A stretch of 64,000 nt of DNA from Vreelandella arcis. GTDB lineage: Bacteria; Pseudomonadota; Gammaproteobacteria; Pseudomonadales; Halomonadaceae. The notes beneath the pieces are model-generated. The model was not told the origin of the DNA. It searched no databases and worked only from the letters and a program-made list of their open reading frames with translations. The position numbers and the translations under genes were made by a program. How positions within the stretch are numbered: the stretch's first letter is position 1; every line of letters begins with the position of its first letter. The stretch is from positions 62,001 through 126,000 of the forward strand of contig NZ_FNII01000008.1 in the NCBI RefSeq assembly GCF_900103865.1, written 5' to 3'. Of the stretch, positions 38,142 to 44,895 are shown piece by piece.

Positions 38142-38209
38142 CAATTACATGAGTGCGCGCTTGCGGCCGCCGGACACTCGCACGCTCGAGTTTTATGGCA
38201 GCGTTAGAT
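38136..38209 (+). other. attC-like inverted-repeat element (tentative)
   Basis: CTAAC with AATT after it at 38138-38146 and GCGTTAGAT at 38201-38209 form complementary outer ends (CTAAC/GTTAG). Between them GAGTGCGCG (38151-38159) can pair with CGCACGCTC (38179-38187) with one mismatch or wobble each. The stop of the upstream gene falls in the CTAAC box, as in integron cassettes. Against it: the left box is not a full RYYYAAC, the right spacer is long and no integrase is seen. Confidence 0.25.
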
Positions 38210-38983
38210 TTCAAATTGGAGCATCCAGAGAACGGTATGTTATATTTCGATCCAACAATCGGCTGGTCAACGATCGTACAGCTAGCAGGATTCGTGGTTG
38301 CAATAGCTACGGTATTCTACCAAATGCACGCCCAGCGAAATCTCCAACGAGAGAAGCACCGGCAAGAGTTGCAGGTGAGCACTTACGAAAAGATTGCGGA
38401 GCAAATGAGCTTCGTATCCCCGGTTGGGGTAGCGATGACGTTTCAAATATTTTACGAAGCACTGGAGAATGCAGTAGCAAAGAAAAACGAAACGGGCACA
38501 TACGTTCCTCCTCCATTCGATCCCAAAGAATTAGATAACGATTTCAAAAAGTCCAGCATGGGACTTTGGGAAATTGCCTCCTCAATTCAGGCTTATGAAA
38601 TCGTGGCGCCGAATATCCCTCTTTTTCGGAAAGCTTTAGTAATCAAGCTTCGCCAGCTTGGAGGTGCATATCTGCCACTTGTGCAGGCATTGCCTTACTT
38701 ACTTATATCCGAAAAGGGAATCACCGACCCAGAAAAACTAATGATTCCAGATGAACAGGAATTCCGCACACTTCAGGCTAAAGTTGACAAATTTCATGAA
38801 ATTGCCTATGACGTTACATCATTTTTATATGACATTCAGGTAGAAATGCAGAATTCGTTACTGGGGACGCTATTTCACAGAAAGGTTCCCGTCAGAACTC
38901 CCGAGAACAAGTCGTATATTGTACTTACCTCGGAAGATTATGAGATGCTAGAACGAATAGAAAGGTTTGTTAAAGAAAGCTGA
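38195..38983 (+). CDS. Uncharacterised protein with one N-terminal membrane helix
   Basis: Not recognised. The protein of 262 residues has a single hydrophobic segment (STIVQLAGFVVAIATVFYQM, about residues 24-43), then a basic, helical cytoplasmic part with coiled-coil tendency (MHAQRNLQREKHRQELQ). The rest (60-262) is soluble and mainly helical. The start is uncertain: 38195 gives the longest plausible protein, while ATG 38237 has a better-spaced AGAG and would lie outside the attC-like element. It is AT-rich, and its stop abuts the truncated end of the ccdB remnant. With the gene before it, it may be an imported pair. Confidence 0.6.
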   Translation: MAALDFKLEHPENGMLYFDPTIGWSTIVQLAGFVVAIATVFYQMHAQRNLQREKHRQELQVSTYEKIAEQMSFVSPVGVAMTFQIFYEALENAVAKKNETGTYVPPPFDPKELDNDFKKSSMGLWEIASSIQAYEIVAPNIPLFRKALVIKLRQLGGAYLPLVQALPYLLISEKGITDPEKLMIPDEQEFRTLQAKVDKFHEIAYDVTSFLYDIQVEMQNSLLGTLFHRKVPVRTPENKSYIVLTSEDYEMLERIERFVKES

Positions 38984-39155
38984 TTTCCGGCGTGAGTCCT
39001 CGCATGGCGTCGCTATCCAAGGCGGATCGTTGTCCCAAAGGGATGACGATGCGCGTTGCCAGCTCGCTGAGAAGACTACTCTGAATATCAACAAGGTAAG
39101 AATAGTGCGCTTTGCTGGCGTTACTTGGGTTGGGGTACACATCGAACTATGCCAT
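38970..39155 (-). pseudogene. ccdB: Decayed CcdB toxin gene
   Basis: On the minus strand the frame from the ATG at 39155 reads MA, then a TAG at codon 3, then FDVYPNPSNASKAHYSYLV, DIQSSLLSELATRIVIPLGQ and RSALDSDAMRGLTPEIS. CcdB proteins begin MAQFDVYPNP and have the SELATRVVIPL block, so codon 3 is a CAG to TAG nonsense change. Only about 60 of the usual 100 codons remain; similarity ends near 38985, where the convergent membrane-protein gene ends. The toxin (a DNA gyrase poison in the family) cannot be made in full. Confidence 0.75.
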
Positions 39156-39398
39156 CAAACTCCCTGAACTCTTCGCCGAAGCAACCATGTTGTTCGACAA
39201 TATCGTTGTAACTCTTTATCGCTGCGCGATTTTCTTCAACCCATTGTGCTGCTTCGCGTTTGGAAAGCTCTTCTTTTAGCGCGCGTTCCAGAGTAGCCGA
39301 CAGGTTAATATCCATTTCCCGGATCTTGCGTAGCAGGTCGCTGTTGATGGAGAGGTTTGTCGCTTTAGTGGGGCAGCTGCATTATAGGGTTCTTCCAT
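39121..39398 (-). pseudogene. ccdA: Frameshifted CcdA antitoxin gene
   Basis: The ATG at 39398 has GGAGG upstream and reads MEEPYNAAAP. The frame must then shift by one base at a C run (GGGG on plus, 39370-39373) to continue TKATNLSINSDLLRKIREMD, INLSATLERALKEELSKREA, AQWVEENRAAIKSYNDIVEQ and HGCFGEEFREF, a classic CcdA. One base is missing in that run. An internal ATG (39315) could still give a 64-residue C-terminal piece with an extended tail, but without the DNA-binding part. It lies upstream of and overlaps the ccdB remnant. A sequencing error at the run is the alternative. Confidence 0.7.
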
Positions 39399-39504
39399 AA
39401 GAGCCTCCAAGTGGCTGGTTGATGCACGATCTTAATTTATGTGGTCGGCAATGCGCATTCAAGCGTTTAACCAAGACGTGATGCCCTGATCCATCCTTGA
39501 TATT

Positions 39505-39523
39505 TATACGGCATCGCCGTATA
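39505..39523. promoter_or_regulatory. Palindromic operator of the higBA pair
   Basis: Perfect 8-3-8 palindrome TATACGGC-ATC-GCCGTATA ends eight bases before the toxin ATG, where an antitoxin repressor would bind for autoregulation. The spacing leaves little room for a ribosome site, so translation of the toxin may be weak. Confidence 0.6.
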
Positions 39524-39531
39524 TTTTAAGA

Positions 39532-39843
39532 ATGCTATTCATCGAAACCTCCACGTTCACCAAGCTACTGCCGGATTACCTCACGGATGAGGAATACCGT
39601 GGACTTCAAACGTACCTTCTACAGAAGCCGGATGCGGGCGACCTTATAAAAGGCTCGGGTGGTGTGCGCAAGGTTCGATGGGCACCAGCGAAGTCAGGAA
39701 AGAGTGGCGGTATTAGAGCCATTTACTATTGGAAGGTATCTGACCACGAGATATGGATGCTCACGCTGTACAGTAAATCAGAGCGCGCCAGTATTCCTGG
39801 TCATGTGCTCAAACAGATAGCGGAGGCCATCAAAAATGAGTAA
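39532..39843 (+). CDS. higB: HigB2-like RelE-superfamily toxin
   Basis: Toxin of 103 residues similar in pattern to Vibrio cholerae HigB-2: FIETSTFTKLLPDYLTDEEY, LQKPDAGDLIKGSGGVRKVR, KSGGIRAIYYW and LTLYSKSERASI. Such toxins cut mRNA on the ribosome. The key basic residues (KVRW, Lys/Arg in SGKSGGIR) are kept, so it appears intact. The toxin gene comes first, the HigBA order, and overlaps the antitoxin by eight bases. Confidence 0.82.
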   Translation: MLFIETSTFTKLLPDYLTDEEYRGLQTYLLQKPDAGDLIKGSGGVRKVRWAPAKSGKSGGIRAIYYWKVSDHEIWMLTLYSKSERASIPGHVLKQIAEAIKNE

Positions 39844-40123
39844 TAGAAACCTTGGCGCGGAGATACTTGACGGCATCAACGAAATCAAACAGTTCAAGAA
39901 AGGTAAGCTAGCGCTTCGGACGCATGAGCTTTCAGAACCCTCTTCACCTAAATTGATCAGACTGAAGTTGAACATGTCACAATCGGCGTTTGCAGGCCTA
40001 ATGGGCGTGAGCGTACGAACCCTTCAGGACTGGGAGCAGGGGCGGCGCGATCCCCAGGGTCCTGCGATTGCCCTGCTGCGCATTGCTGAGCAACACCCGG
40101 AGGTTTTTGATCAGCTTCACTAA
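39836..40123 (+). CDS. higA: HigA2-like XRE-family antitoxin
   Basis: Antitoxin and repressor of 95 residues. The N-terminal segment (NRNLGAEILDGINEIKQF, KKGKLALRTHEL) likely wraps the toxin. The C-terminal XRE helix-turn-helix (LNMSQSAFAGLMGVSVRTLQ, DWEQGRRDPQGPAIALLRIA) likely binds the palindrome at 39505. Same layout as HigA-2 of Vibrio cholerae. Confidence 0.85.
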   Translation: MSNRNLGAEILDGINEIKQFKKGKLALRTHELSEPSSPKLIRLKLNMSQSAFAGLMGVSVRTLQDWEQGRRDPQGPAIALLRIAEQHPEVFDQLH

Positions 40124-40259
40124 CCAACGTTGAGGGTAAAGCTCTGTGCCGGCGGCCAAACCCTGCGCTTCGCGGCGGTGATATCAGGTTGATGGCAAGG
40201 GCTAAAGGTTGTTAACCGCGACGAATCTGCTGCTCGTCACCATTGACGCTAGGGGCTTT

Positions 40260-40976
40260 TCAACCCCCAAATATCTGCTGCAAATCCGGAACGTTCTCCT
40301 CCTCTTCGACCATGGAGAGCGAGGCTTCGATGGCTTTTAGGTGGCGGTTCATAAAGGCTTTGGCGCGCTCGCCGTTGCCGGTTTCCAGGTAGCCGATCAG
40401 GTCATCGTGGTCGTGGGATTCGCAGCCTAAATGGCCGGGGTGACCGTAAACGGCGAGTATCAGCGATGAGCGCGAGCAGAGCTGTTCGACAAACGCTGCC
40501 AAGGCAGCGTTGCCGGAAAGCTGCGCTAAACGCACGTGAAAATCTGCCGATAGACGAATGGCCACGCTTTGTTGCCCGCTGCGCAGCGCTTGGCGTTCGC
40601 GCTTGGCCATGTCACGCAGCTCTGCCGCTTCTTTTTCGCCCATGCGCCGGGCTACGTCGGGCATTAATCCGCACTCGATTAACTGGCGGGCATCGAATAC
40701 GTCTTTGGCTTCATCGGCGGTGGGCCGGGTCACGCTGGCCCCACGGCGCGGCGTCAGGGTCACCAGCTGCTCCAGCGCCAGCCGCTGCAATATCTTGCGA
40801 ATGCCGGTGCGGCTGATGCCGAACACCTCGGCCAGGGCATCCTCGCGCAGCCGCGCACCAGGCTTTAAGCGCTGCTCAACAATCGCATCGCTAACCGCGC
40901 GATAGATCGCTTCGTGGCGTTCATCGCCCTCCGCTTTTGACGCGGGTCGTTTAACCACCGCCTGCGCATCGCTCAT
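40260..40976 (-). CDS. GntR-family (FCD/FadR subfamily) regulator of the purine cluster
   Basis: Repressor-type protein of 238 residues. The N-terminal winged helix (AIYRAVSDAIVEQRLKPGAR, LREDALAEVFGISRTGIRKI) is followed by an all-helical FCD ligand domain (about 95-225) with metal-ligand-type residues (DARQLIECGLMPDVARR, FHVRLAQLSGNAAL, HDDLIGYLETGN). Start 40976 has AGGAG nearby. It is the last gene of uraH-puuD-gntR, which makes it the prime candidate for the TTGTATACAA sites of the cluster; its effector may be a purine breakdown product. Confidence 0.82.
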   Translation of the reverse strand: MSDAQAVVKRPASKAEGDERHEAIYRAVSDAIVEQRLKPGARLREDALAEVFGISRTGIRKILQRLALEQLVTLTPRRGASVTRPTADEAKDVFDARQLIECGLMPDVARRMGEKEAAELRDMAKRERQALRSGQQSVAIRLSADFHVRLAQLSGNAALAAFVEQLCSRSSLILAVYGHPGHLGCESHDHDDLIGYLETGNGERAKAFMNRHLKAIEASLSMVEEEENVPDLQQIFGG

Positions 40977-40992
40977 GGACTCTCCTCGTTTG

Positions 40993-42219
40993 TCATTCCT
41001 CCCAGGCGGCAATGGTATCGCGCTCTTCATCGCTCATCTTGGTCAGGTTGCCTAGGGGCATATAACGACTTTCGACGACCTGCTGAATGACCACTTTATG
41101 AGCCAGGATGTCGTCCCAGTCGTCGAACGCATAATCGGCAGGCGGCGCGGAGAAACCGGGGTGTTCCGGCTCACGGGCGTGACACTGCACACAGTGTTCT
41201 TCTATCAGGCCGCTTATCTGATTCTCGGGGGCGACGCTTGTCTGTACATCCGTTGTTTGGTCGTCTTGGCTAGCCGGGTCAGCGGAGCGCGAGTCCGGCG
41301 CCGCCACCCAAAACGCCAGGATGATTAACGCTACCCCGGCAGCCGGATACCCCCACTGCCATTTGCCAGCATGCATTAGCACGAAGAACTGACGGATGAG
41401 TGCCCCTGCAAAGATAAACAGCGCCATCACCACCCAGGCCAGCTCGTGGGTATAAAGAAACGAATAGTGATTACTCACCATCAACAACACGACCGGCAGC
41501 GTGAAATAGGTATTGTGTACCGAGCGTTGCTTGCCGCGTTTGCCATCCAATGGATTCGGCGCATCGCCTGCTTTCATGGCGTTCACCATGCGCCGCTGGC
41601 CGGGGATAATCCAGAAGAACACATTCGCCGACATGGCGGTGGCCATCACTGCCCCGGTGAGCAAGAATGCCGCCCGCCCGCCGAACAGTTGGGTGCTCAA
41701 GTAGGCCACTATCACCATCATCACCGCGACGGCGACGCTCAGCAGGCCATCGCGCTGCATGGTGGGGCTGATGCGCTTGCACAGTTCGTTGTAGACCACC
41801 CAGCCGCCGAACAGGAACAGCAACGCCAGCAGGTTCGCCTGCCAGCCCGACAGGTTGGCGGCCCACTGCCAGGGACTATCCGGGTTTACCAAATAAAAAC
41901 CGGGATTAACCATATACAGAATGACGAACAAGGCAAAGCCGGTAAGCCAGGTGGTGTAGGCTTTCCAGAACGACCAGTGCAGGTCATTGGGCAGCTTATC
42001 GGGGGCCGTGGTGTATTTCTGGTTGTGGTAAAAGCCGCCACCATGGACGGCCCACATTTCGCCAAAAATGCCCTTCTGGCGATCCGATTCTGCCTTTGGC
42101 GTGCGCAGACTGTTATCCAGCATTACGAAATAGATGGATTCACCGATCCAGGCGATCGCCGCAATAACGTGCAGCCACCGCAGCAGCAGGTTAACTGCCT
42201 CAATCAAATACGCTTGCAT
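40993..42219 (-). CDS. puuD: Membrane urate hydroxylase PuuD with cytochrome c domain
   Basis: Urate oxidase of 408 residues. The N-terminal membrane domain has about eight helices with conserved His residues (LLRWLHVIAAIAWIGESIYF, MWAVHGGGFYHNQKY, NTYFTLPVVLLMVSNHYSFL). The C-terminal region from about 330 is a cytochrome c module with the haem motif CVQCH and a Met in ESRYMPLGNLTKM. It turns urate into 5-hydroxyisourate and passes electrons to the respiratory chain. It stands between uraH and gntR, 16 bases from each. Confidence 0.92.
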   Translation of the reverse strand: MQAYLIEAVNLLLRWLHVIAAIAWIGESIYFVMLDNSLRTPKAESDRQKGIFGEMWAVHGGGFYHNQKYTTAPDKLPNDLHWSFWKAYTTWLTGFALFVILYMVNPGFYLVNPDSPWQWAANLSGWQANLLALLFLFGGWVVYNELCKRISPTMQRDGLLSVAVAVMMVIVAYLSTQLFGGRAAFLLTGAVMATAMSANVFFWIIPGQRRMVNAMKAGDAPNPLDGKRGKQRSVHNTYFTLPVVLLMVSNHYSFLYTHELAWVVMALFIFAGALIRQFFVLMHAGKWQWGYPAAGVALIILAFWVAAPDSRSADPASQDDQTTDVQTSVAPENQISGLIEEHCVQCHAREPEHPGFSAPPADYAFDDWDDILAHKVVIQQVVESRYMPLGNLTKMSDEERDTIAAWEE

Positions 42220-42234
42220 TGCCAGCCTCCGCGA

Positions 42235-42588
42235 TTAGCTGCCACGGTACGTCGAGTAACCATACGGTGAGAGCAATAGCGGCACATGGTAATGCTGCTG
42301 TGCGTCTGCTACGCCGAAGCGGATGGGAATAATGTCGAGAAACAGCGGTTCAGCGGCGTCAATGCCCTTGGCGCGCAAGTAATCGCCAGCGTGAAAGCAC
42401 AGTTCATACTCGCCCGGCGTTAGGGCTTCACCCTCTAGCAGCGGCGTATCGCAGCGGCCATCCTGATTGGTTGTCACCGTTTTTAAATGCTGGCGTTCAC
42501 TGCCGTTCAACCGAAAGATGTCGATGGCAATTCCCTGGCCAGGGCAGCCATGTGCGGTATCCAATATGTGGGTGGTCAGACGTCCCAT
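42235..42588 (-). CDS. uraH: 5-hydroxyisourate hydrolase UraH
   Basis: Transthyretin-like enzyme of 117 residues. It begins [20 protein letters not shown], has [12 protein letters not shown] and the family end YRGS; His, Arg and the C-terminal Tyr-Arg-Gly-Ser form the active site. It hydrolyses 5-hydroxyisourate made by PuuD to OHCU. First gene of the uraH-puuD-gntR operon; divergent from uraD. Confidence 0.95.
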   Translation of the reverse strand: MGRLTTHILDTAHGCPGQGIAIDIFRLNGSERQHLKTVTTNQDGRCDTPLLEGEALTPGEYELCFHAGDYLRAKGIDAAEPLFLDIIPIRFGVADAQQHYHVPLLLSPYGYSTYRGS

Positions 42589-42675
42589 AGTGATTCCTTA
42601 TAGCTATTGTGTGTCGTGACATAAGGGTTAACGTATCGCGTGCCAATAGCTTTAGAGTACCGTTAGCTTGTTTTA

Positions 42676-42685
42676 TTGTATACAT
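42676..42685. promoter_or_regulatory. Putative GntR operator between uraH and uraD
   Basis: TTGTATACAT (core palindrome TGTATACA at 42677-42684) lies 36 bases before the uraD ATG and 88 from the uraH ATG, in the divergent gap, and shares its core with the sites at 33315 and 33509. Confidence 0.58.
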
Positions 42686-42721
42686 TGCGCCATCACAAAC
42701 TCAGCTTAGCCTGGAGCCACC

Positions 42722-43276
42722 ATGTCGTCATCTCACACTGCGTTATGCCTACACCCCCGCCCGAGTGAGTTATCCCTCGACGCCTTTATCGACCATTATG
42801 GCGATATCTACGAGCACTCGCCCTGGGTGGCGCAAGCCGCTTGGGAAACTGGGTTAACTCCCGCGCACGACGATCCCGATGCGCTTGCCGAGTTAATGGG
42901 GCATCAGTTGCAGCAGGCAAGTAGCGAACAGCAGATCCGCGTGATTCAGGCGCACCCGGATCTCGCAGGAAAAGCGGCATTGGCAGGGGGATTGACGCAG
43001 GATTCGACGAGCGAGCAAGCCGGAGCAGGGCTTGATCAATGCTCACCGGAAGAGTTCGCACGCTTCGAGACATTAAACGCCGCCTACAAAGAGGCGTTCG
43101 GCTTCCCTTTCGTGATCGCCGTTAAGGGCTTGGATCGGTATGCCATCTTAAAGGCCTTTGCCCAACGCCTTGAGAACGACGCCGCGACGGAGCGAGAAAC
43201 GGCGATAAAACAAATTATTCGTATCGCTCGCTTACGGCTGCATGCACGCGCAGAAAATAATGGGCATCAAGCTTAG
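42722..43276 (+). CDS. uraD: OHCU decarboxylase UraD
   Basis: Enzyme of 184 residues that decarboxylates OHCU to (S)-allantoin. Features: DAFIDHYGDIYEHSPWVAQA, IRVIQAHPDLAGKAALAGGL (catalytic His in QAHPDL), SEQAGAGLDQCSPEEFARF and AYKEAFGFPFVIAVKG. Stands alone on the plus strand, divergent from uraH and puuD, which supply its substrate. Confidence 0.94.
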   Translation: MSSSHTALCLHPRPSELSLDAFIDHYGDIYEHSPWVAQAAWETGLTPAHDDPDALAELMGHQLQQASSEQQIRVIQAHPDLAGKAALAGGLTQDSTSEQAGAGLDQCSPEEFARFETLNAAYKEAFGFPFVIAVKGLDRYAILKAFAQRLENDAATERETAIKQIIRIARLRLHARAENNGHQA

Positions 43277-43291
43277 TTGCTCTCGTCACAT

Positions 43292-43303
43292 TTTGTATAC
43301 AAA
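43292..43303. promoter_or_regulatory. Fourth TTTGTATACAAA palindrome, after uraD
   Basis: Same perfect palindrome as at 33315, but placed 16 bases after the uraD stop in the gap that converges on the phasin gene, where no promoter is expected. Confidence 0.5.
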
Positions 43304-43334
43304 CAAAAAACTGCGCCCTAAAAAGAGCGCAGTG
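43303..43334 (-). terminator. Rho-independent terminator of the phasin gene
   Basis: On the minus strand, stem ACTGCGC / GCGCAGT with a ten-base loop is followed by six T, 33 bases after the phasin stop. Confidence 0.75.
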
Positions 43335-43366
43335 ATAGATCTGAGCTGAAGCGTTAGTGGCCTAGC

Positions 43367-43723
43367 TTACTGCTTGGCTGATTCAACCGCTTTCTTGGTG
43401 GTGTCTTCGGCCACTTTCTGGCTGTCTTGCACGAAATGCTGGCTAAGCGAGGTGACTTTCTCACCGTCGCCTTTCATGCGTTCCATCAGATCGCTGGCGG
43501 TTTTCTGCTGACTTTCGATCGCTTTTTTAAAGCTGTCGGCGTCTTTCACTTCCAGCCAAGTCCGGGCCTGAGCAATGCTCAGATCCGAATAGGCGCGTGC
43601 AGCGTCAAGCTGTGCGCTAACGATCTGGTCATAATAGTCCAGCGCCGTGAGCGTATAAGAACGCATCGGCGATACAAAGATGGACTCGACTTGCTGGCTG
43701 GTTTTTTCGGCGGCTTTATTCAT
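43367..43723 (-). CDS. Phasin-family protein
   Basis: Small helical protein of 118 residues with the Phasin_2 pattern (ALDYYDQIVSAQLDAARAYS, FKKAIESQQKTASDLMERMK, HFVQDSQKVAEDTTKKAVES). Phasins coat polyhydroxyalkanoate granules; similar proteins also occur without PHA genes nearby, as here. AAGGAG lies eight bases upstream and a terminator follows, so it is a single-gene unit. Confidence 0.8.
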   Translation of the reverse strand: MNKAAEKTSQQVESIFVSPMRSYTLTALDYYDQIVSAQLDAARAYSDLSIAQARTWLEVKDADSFKKAIESQQKTASDLMERMKGDGEKVTSLSQHFVQDSQKVAEDTTKKAVESAKQ

Positions 43724-43851
43724 CGCGCTATCTCCTTAAGAGTGATAAACGACATAGGCGCGCCTAAAAAAGGGAACATCAGTAAGGTCGGCGCCTCTGC
43801 TACCCCACACGTTAGCAGGCACTTTTGTGCAGTGCAACATTAATTTCGTCA

Positions 43852-44547
43852 CTACGCTAAATCGCGCACCGTGGTCGCCTTACCCGCAACGCCGTCGTGA
43901 GCGCTCAGCATGCGTTTAAACCATTGATCAACGTCATCGCCTGCCGTTACCAGCGGCTCTAAAGACACGGTATAAGCCCACATCATGCTGCCAAATAACA
44001 GGTAGTCCGCACCGCTCGGGGCATCGCCATCGATAAATTGACTTTCTTTCAATTGGGCATACACCGGCGCCAACGCTTGGGCTAATTGTTTCCGGCCCTG
44101 ATCAGGCTGGTGAAGTGCTTCCAATGTGCAGCCAAAACGAGCTTCGCGGGTTTCGCGAAAGTATTCACGGTCGCTTGGGTGAATAGCCGCCAGCAAATCC
44201 AGCGCGACAATTTTAAATAGCACGGGCGTCACGCTGCGCTCTACGAAATGCTTGAAGAATCGCGCCCGTTGATAGCTTGCACCCTCGCCAAAAAGCGGCG
44301 CCTGGGGATAGGCATCGTCAAGATAACGCATAATGTCAAAGCTATCGGTGACCACCTGCTCTCCATCAACCAGTACCGGCACTTTATCGTGATGGGCGAA
44401 CGCGAGCGCTTCTTTTTCGAGGAAGTGCCAAGGACGCGTCGTAAACTCAAGGCCTTTGTGGGCTAAGGCCATACGCACTCGCCAGCAAAAAGGCGAAAAA
44501 CGTAATCGCTCGTCGCGGCCACATAAATCATAGAGCTGTCGTGCCAT
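43852..44547 (-). CDS. Glutathione S-transferase family protein
   Basis: Protein of 231 residues with a thioredoxin-fold N-terminal domain (DLCGRDERLRFSPFCWRVRM, KVPVLVDGEQVVTDSFDIMR with the glutathione-binding DSF) and a helical C-terminal domain (about 90-225). The Ser/Cys near FSPFCW is the likely active-site residue. The substrate is unknown. A single gene. Confidence 0.82.
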   Translation of the reverse strand: MARQLYDLCGRDERLRFSPFCWRVRMALAHKGLEFTTRPWHFLEKEALAFAHHDKVPVLVDGEQVVTDSFDIMRYLDDAYPQAPLFGEGASYQRARFFKHFVERSVTPVLFKIVALDLLAAIHPSDREYFRETREARFGCTLEALHQPDQGRKQLAQALAPVYAQLKESQFIDGDAPSGADYLLFGSMMWAYTVSLEPLVTAGDDVDQWFKRMLSAHDGVAGKATTVRDLA

Positions 44548-44762
44548 GATGAATCTCTCTTTATTGATGCGTTAAAAGCTAAGGGGTAAAGCGTTTTACC
44601 ACGCGACAGTATTAACATTCGAGCATAAGTGCTAGCGAAGACTATCTATTAGTCTAATGAATAACGCTCGATAACGGCTCACCAGATGTTCATAAAAACA
44701 ATTAAAAACATGAACTTAAACCCCCATACATTAAGAAAAACAGAGCATTTGGCCAGCCACAT

Positions 44763-44777
44763 ATTGGTCTTACCAAT
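44763..44777. promoter_or_regulatory. FadR/GntR-type operator upstream of the LctP/GlcA gene
   Basis: ATTGGT-CTT-ACCAAT is a perfect 6-3-6 palindrome of the TGGTnnnACCA type bound by PdhR, LldR and GlcC in other bacteria. It lies about 120 bases before the permease ATG. No gene for such a regulator is adjacent. Confidence 0.6.
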
Positions 44778-44831
44778 TTTCCAATAGTGGTCATCTAACC
44801 GGCTGCGCCGTATCTTTCACCATGACATTAA

Positions 44832-44848
44832 AGGCCGCTATGCGGCCT
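44832..44848 (+). other. Leader hairpin before the permease gene
   Basis: Perfect AGGCCGC-TAT-GCGGCCT stem-loop between the operator and the start codon. No T run follows, so termination is unlikely; it could affect mRNA stability or translation. Confidence 0.35.
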
Positions 44849-44895
44849 GTCATCTTTGTGGAGTACTTGATCAATAACGAGGGGCAGTTCCTCCC

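Larger units (their letters stand above)
44548..44895 (+). promoter_or_regulatory. Leader and promoter region of the glycolate permease gene
   Basis: The 348-base AT-rich gap between the divergent gst and permease genes contains an inverted repeat GTTCAT/ATGAAC (44687-44715), the TGGT-CTT-ACCA operator (44763-44777) and a GC hairpin (44832-44848). No gene is seen. Confidence 0.55.

Noticed and set aside
38967..39167. Plus-strand 66-codon ORF and minus-strand 64-codon ORF over the ccdB remnant
   Set aside because: The ccdB frame explains the sequence; these are other frames of it.
40124..40259. GC-rich repeats after higA as a third cassette boundary
   Set aside because: No matching GTTRRRY box or pairing arms were found.
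41446..42270. 274-codon plus-strand ORF opposite puuD
   Set aside because: Antisense shadow of puuD, with no start site or recognisable domain.
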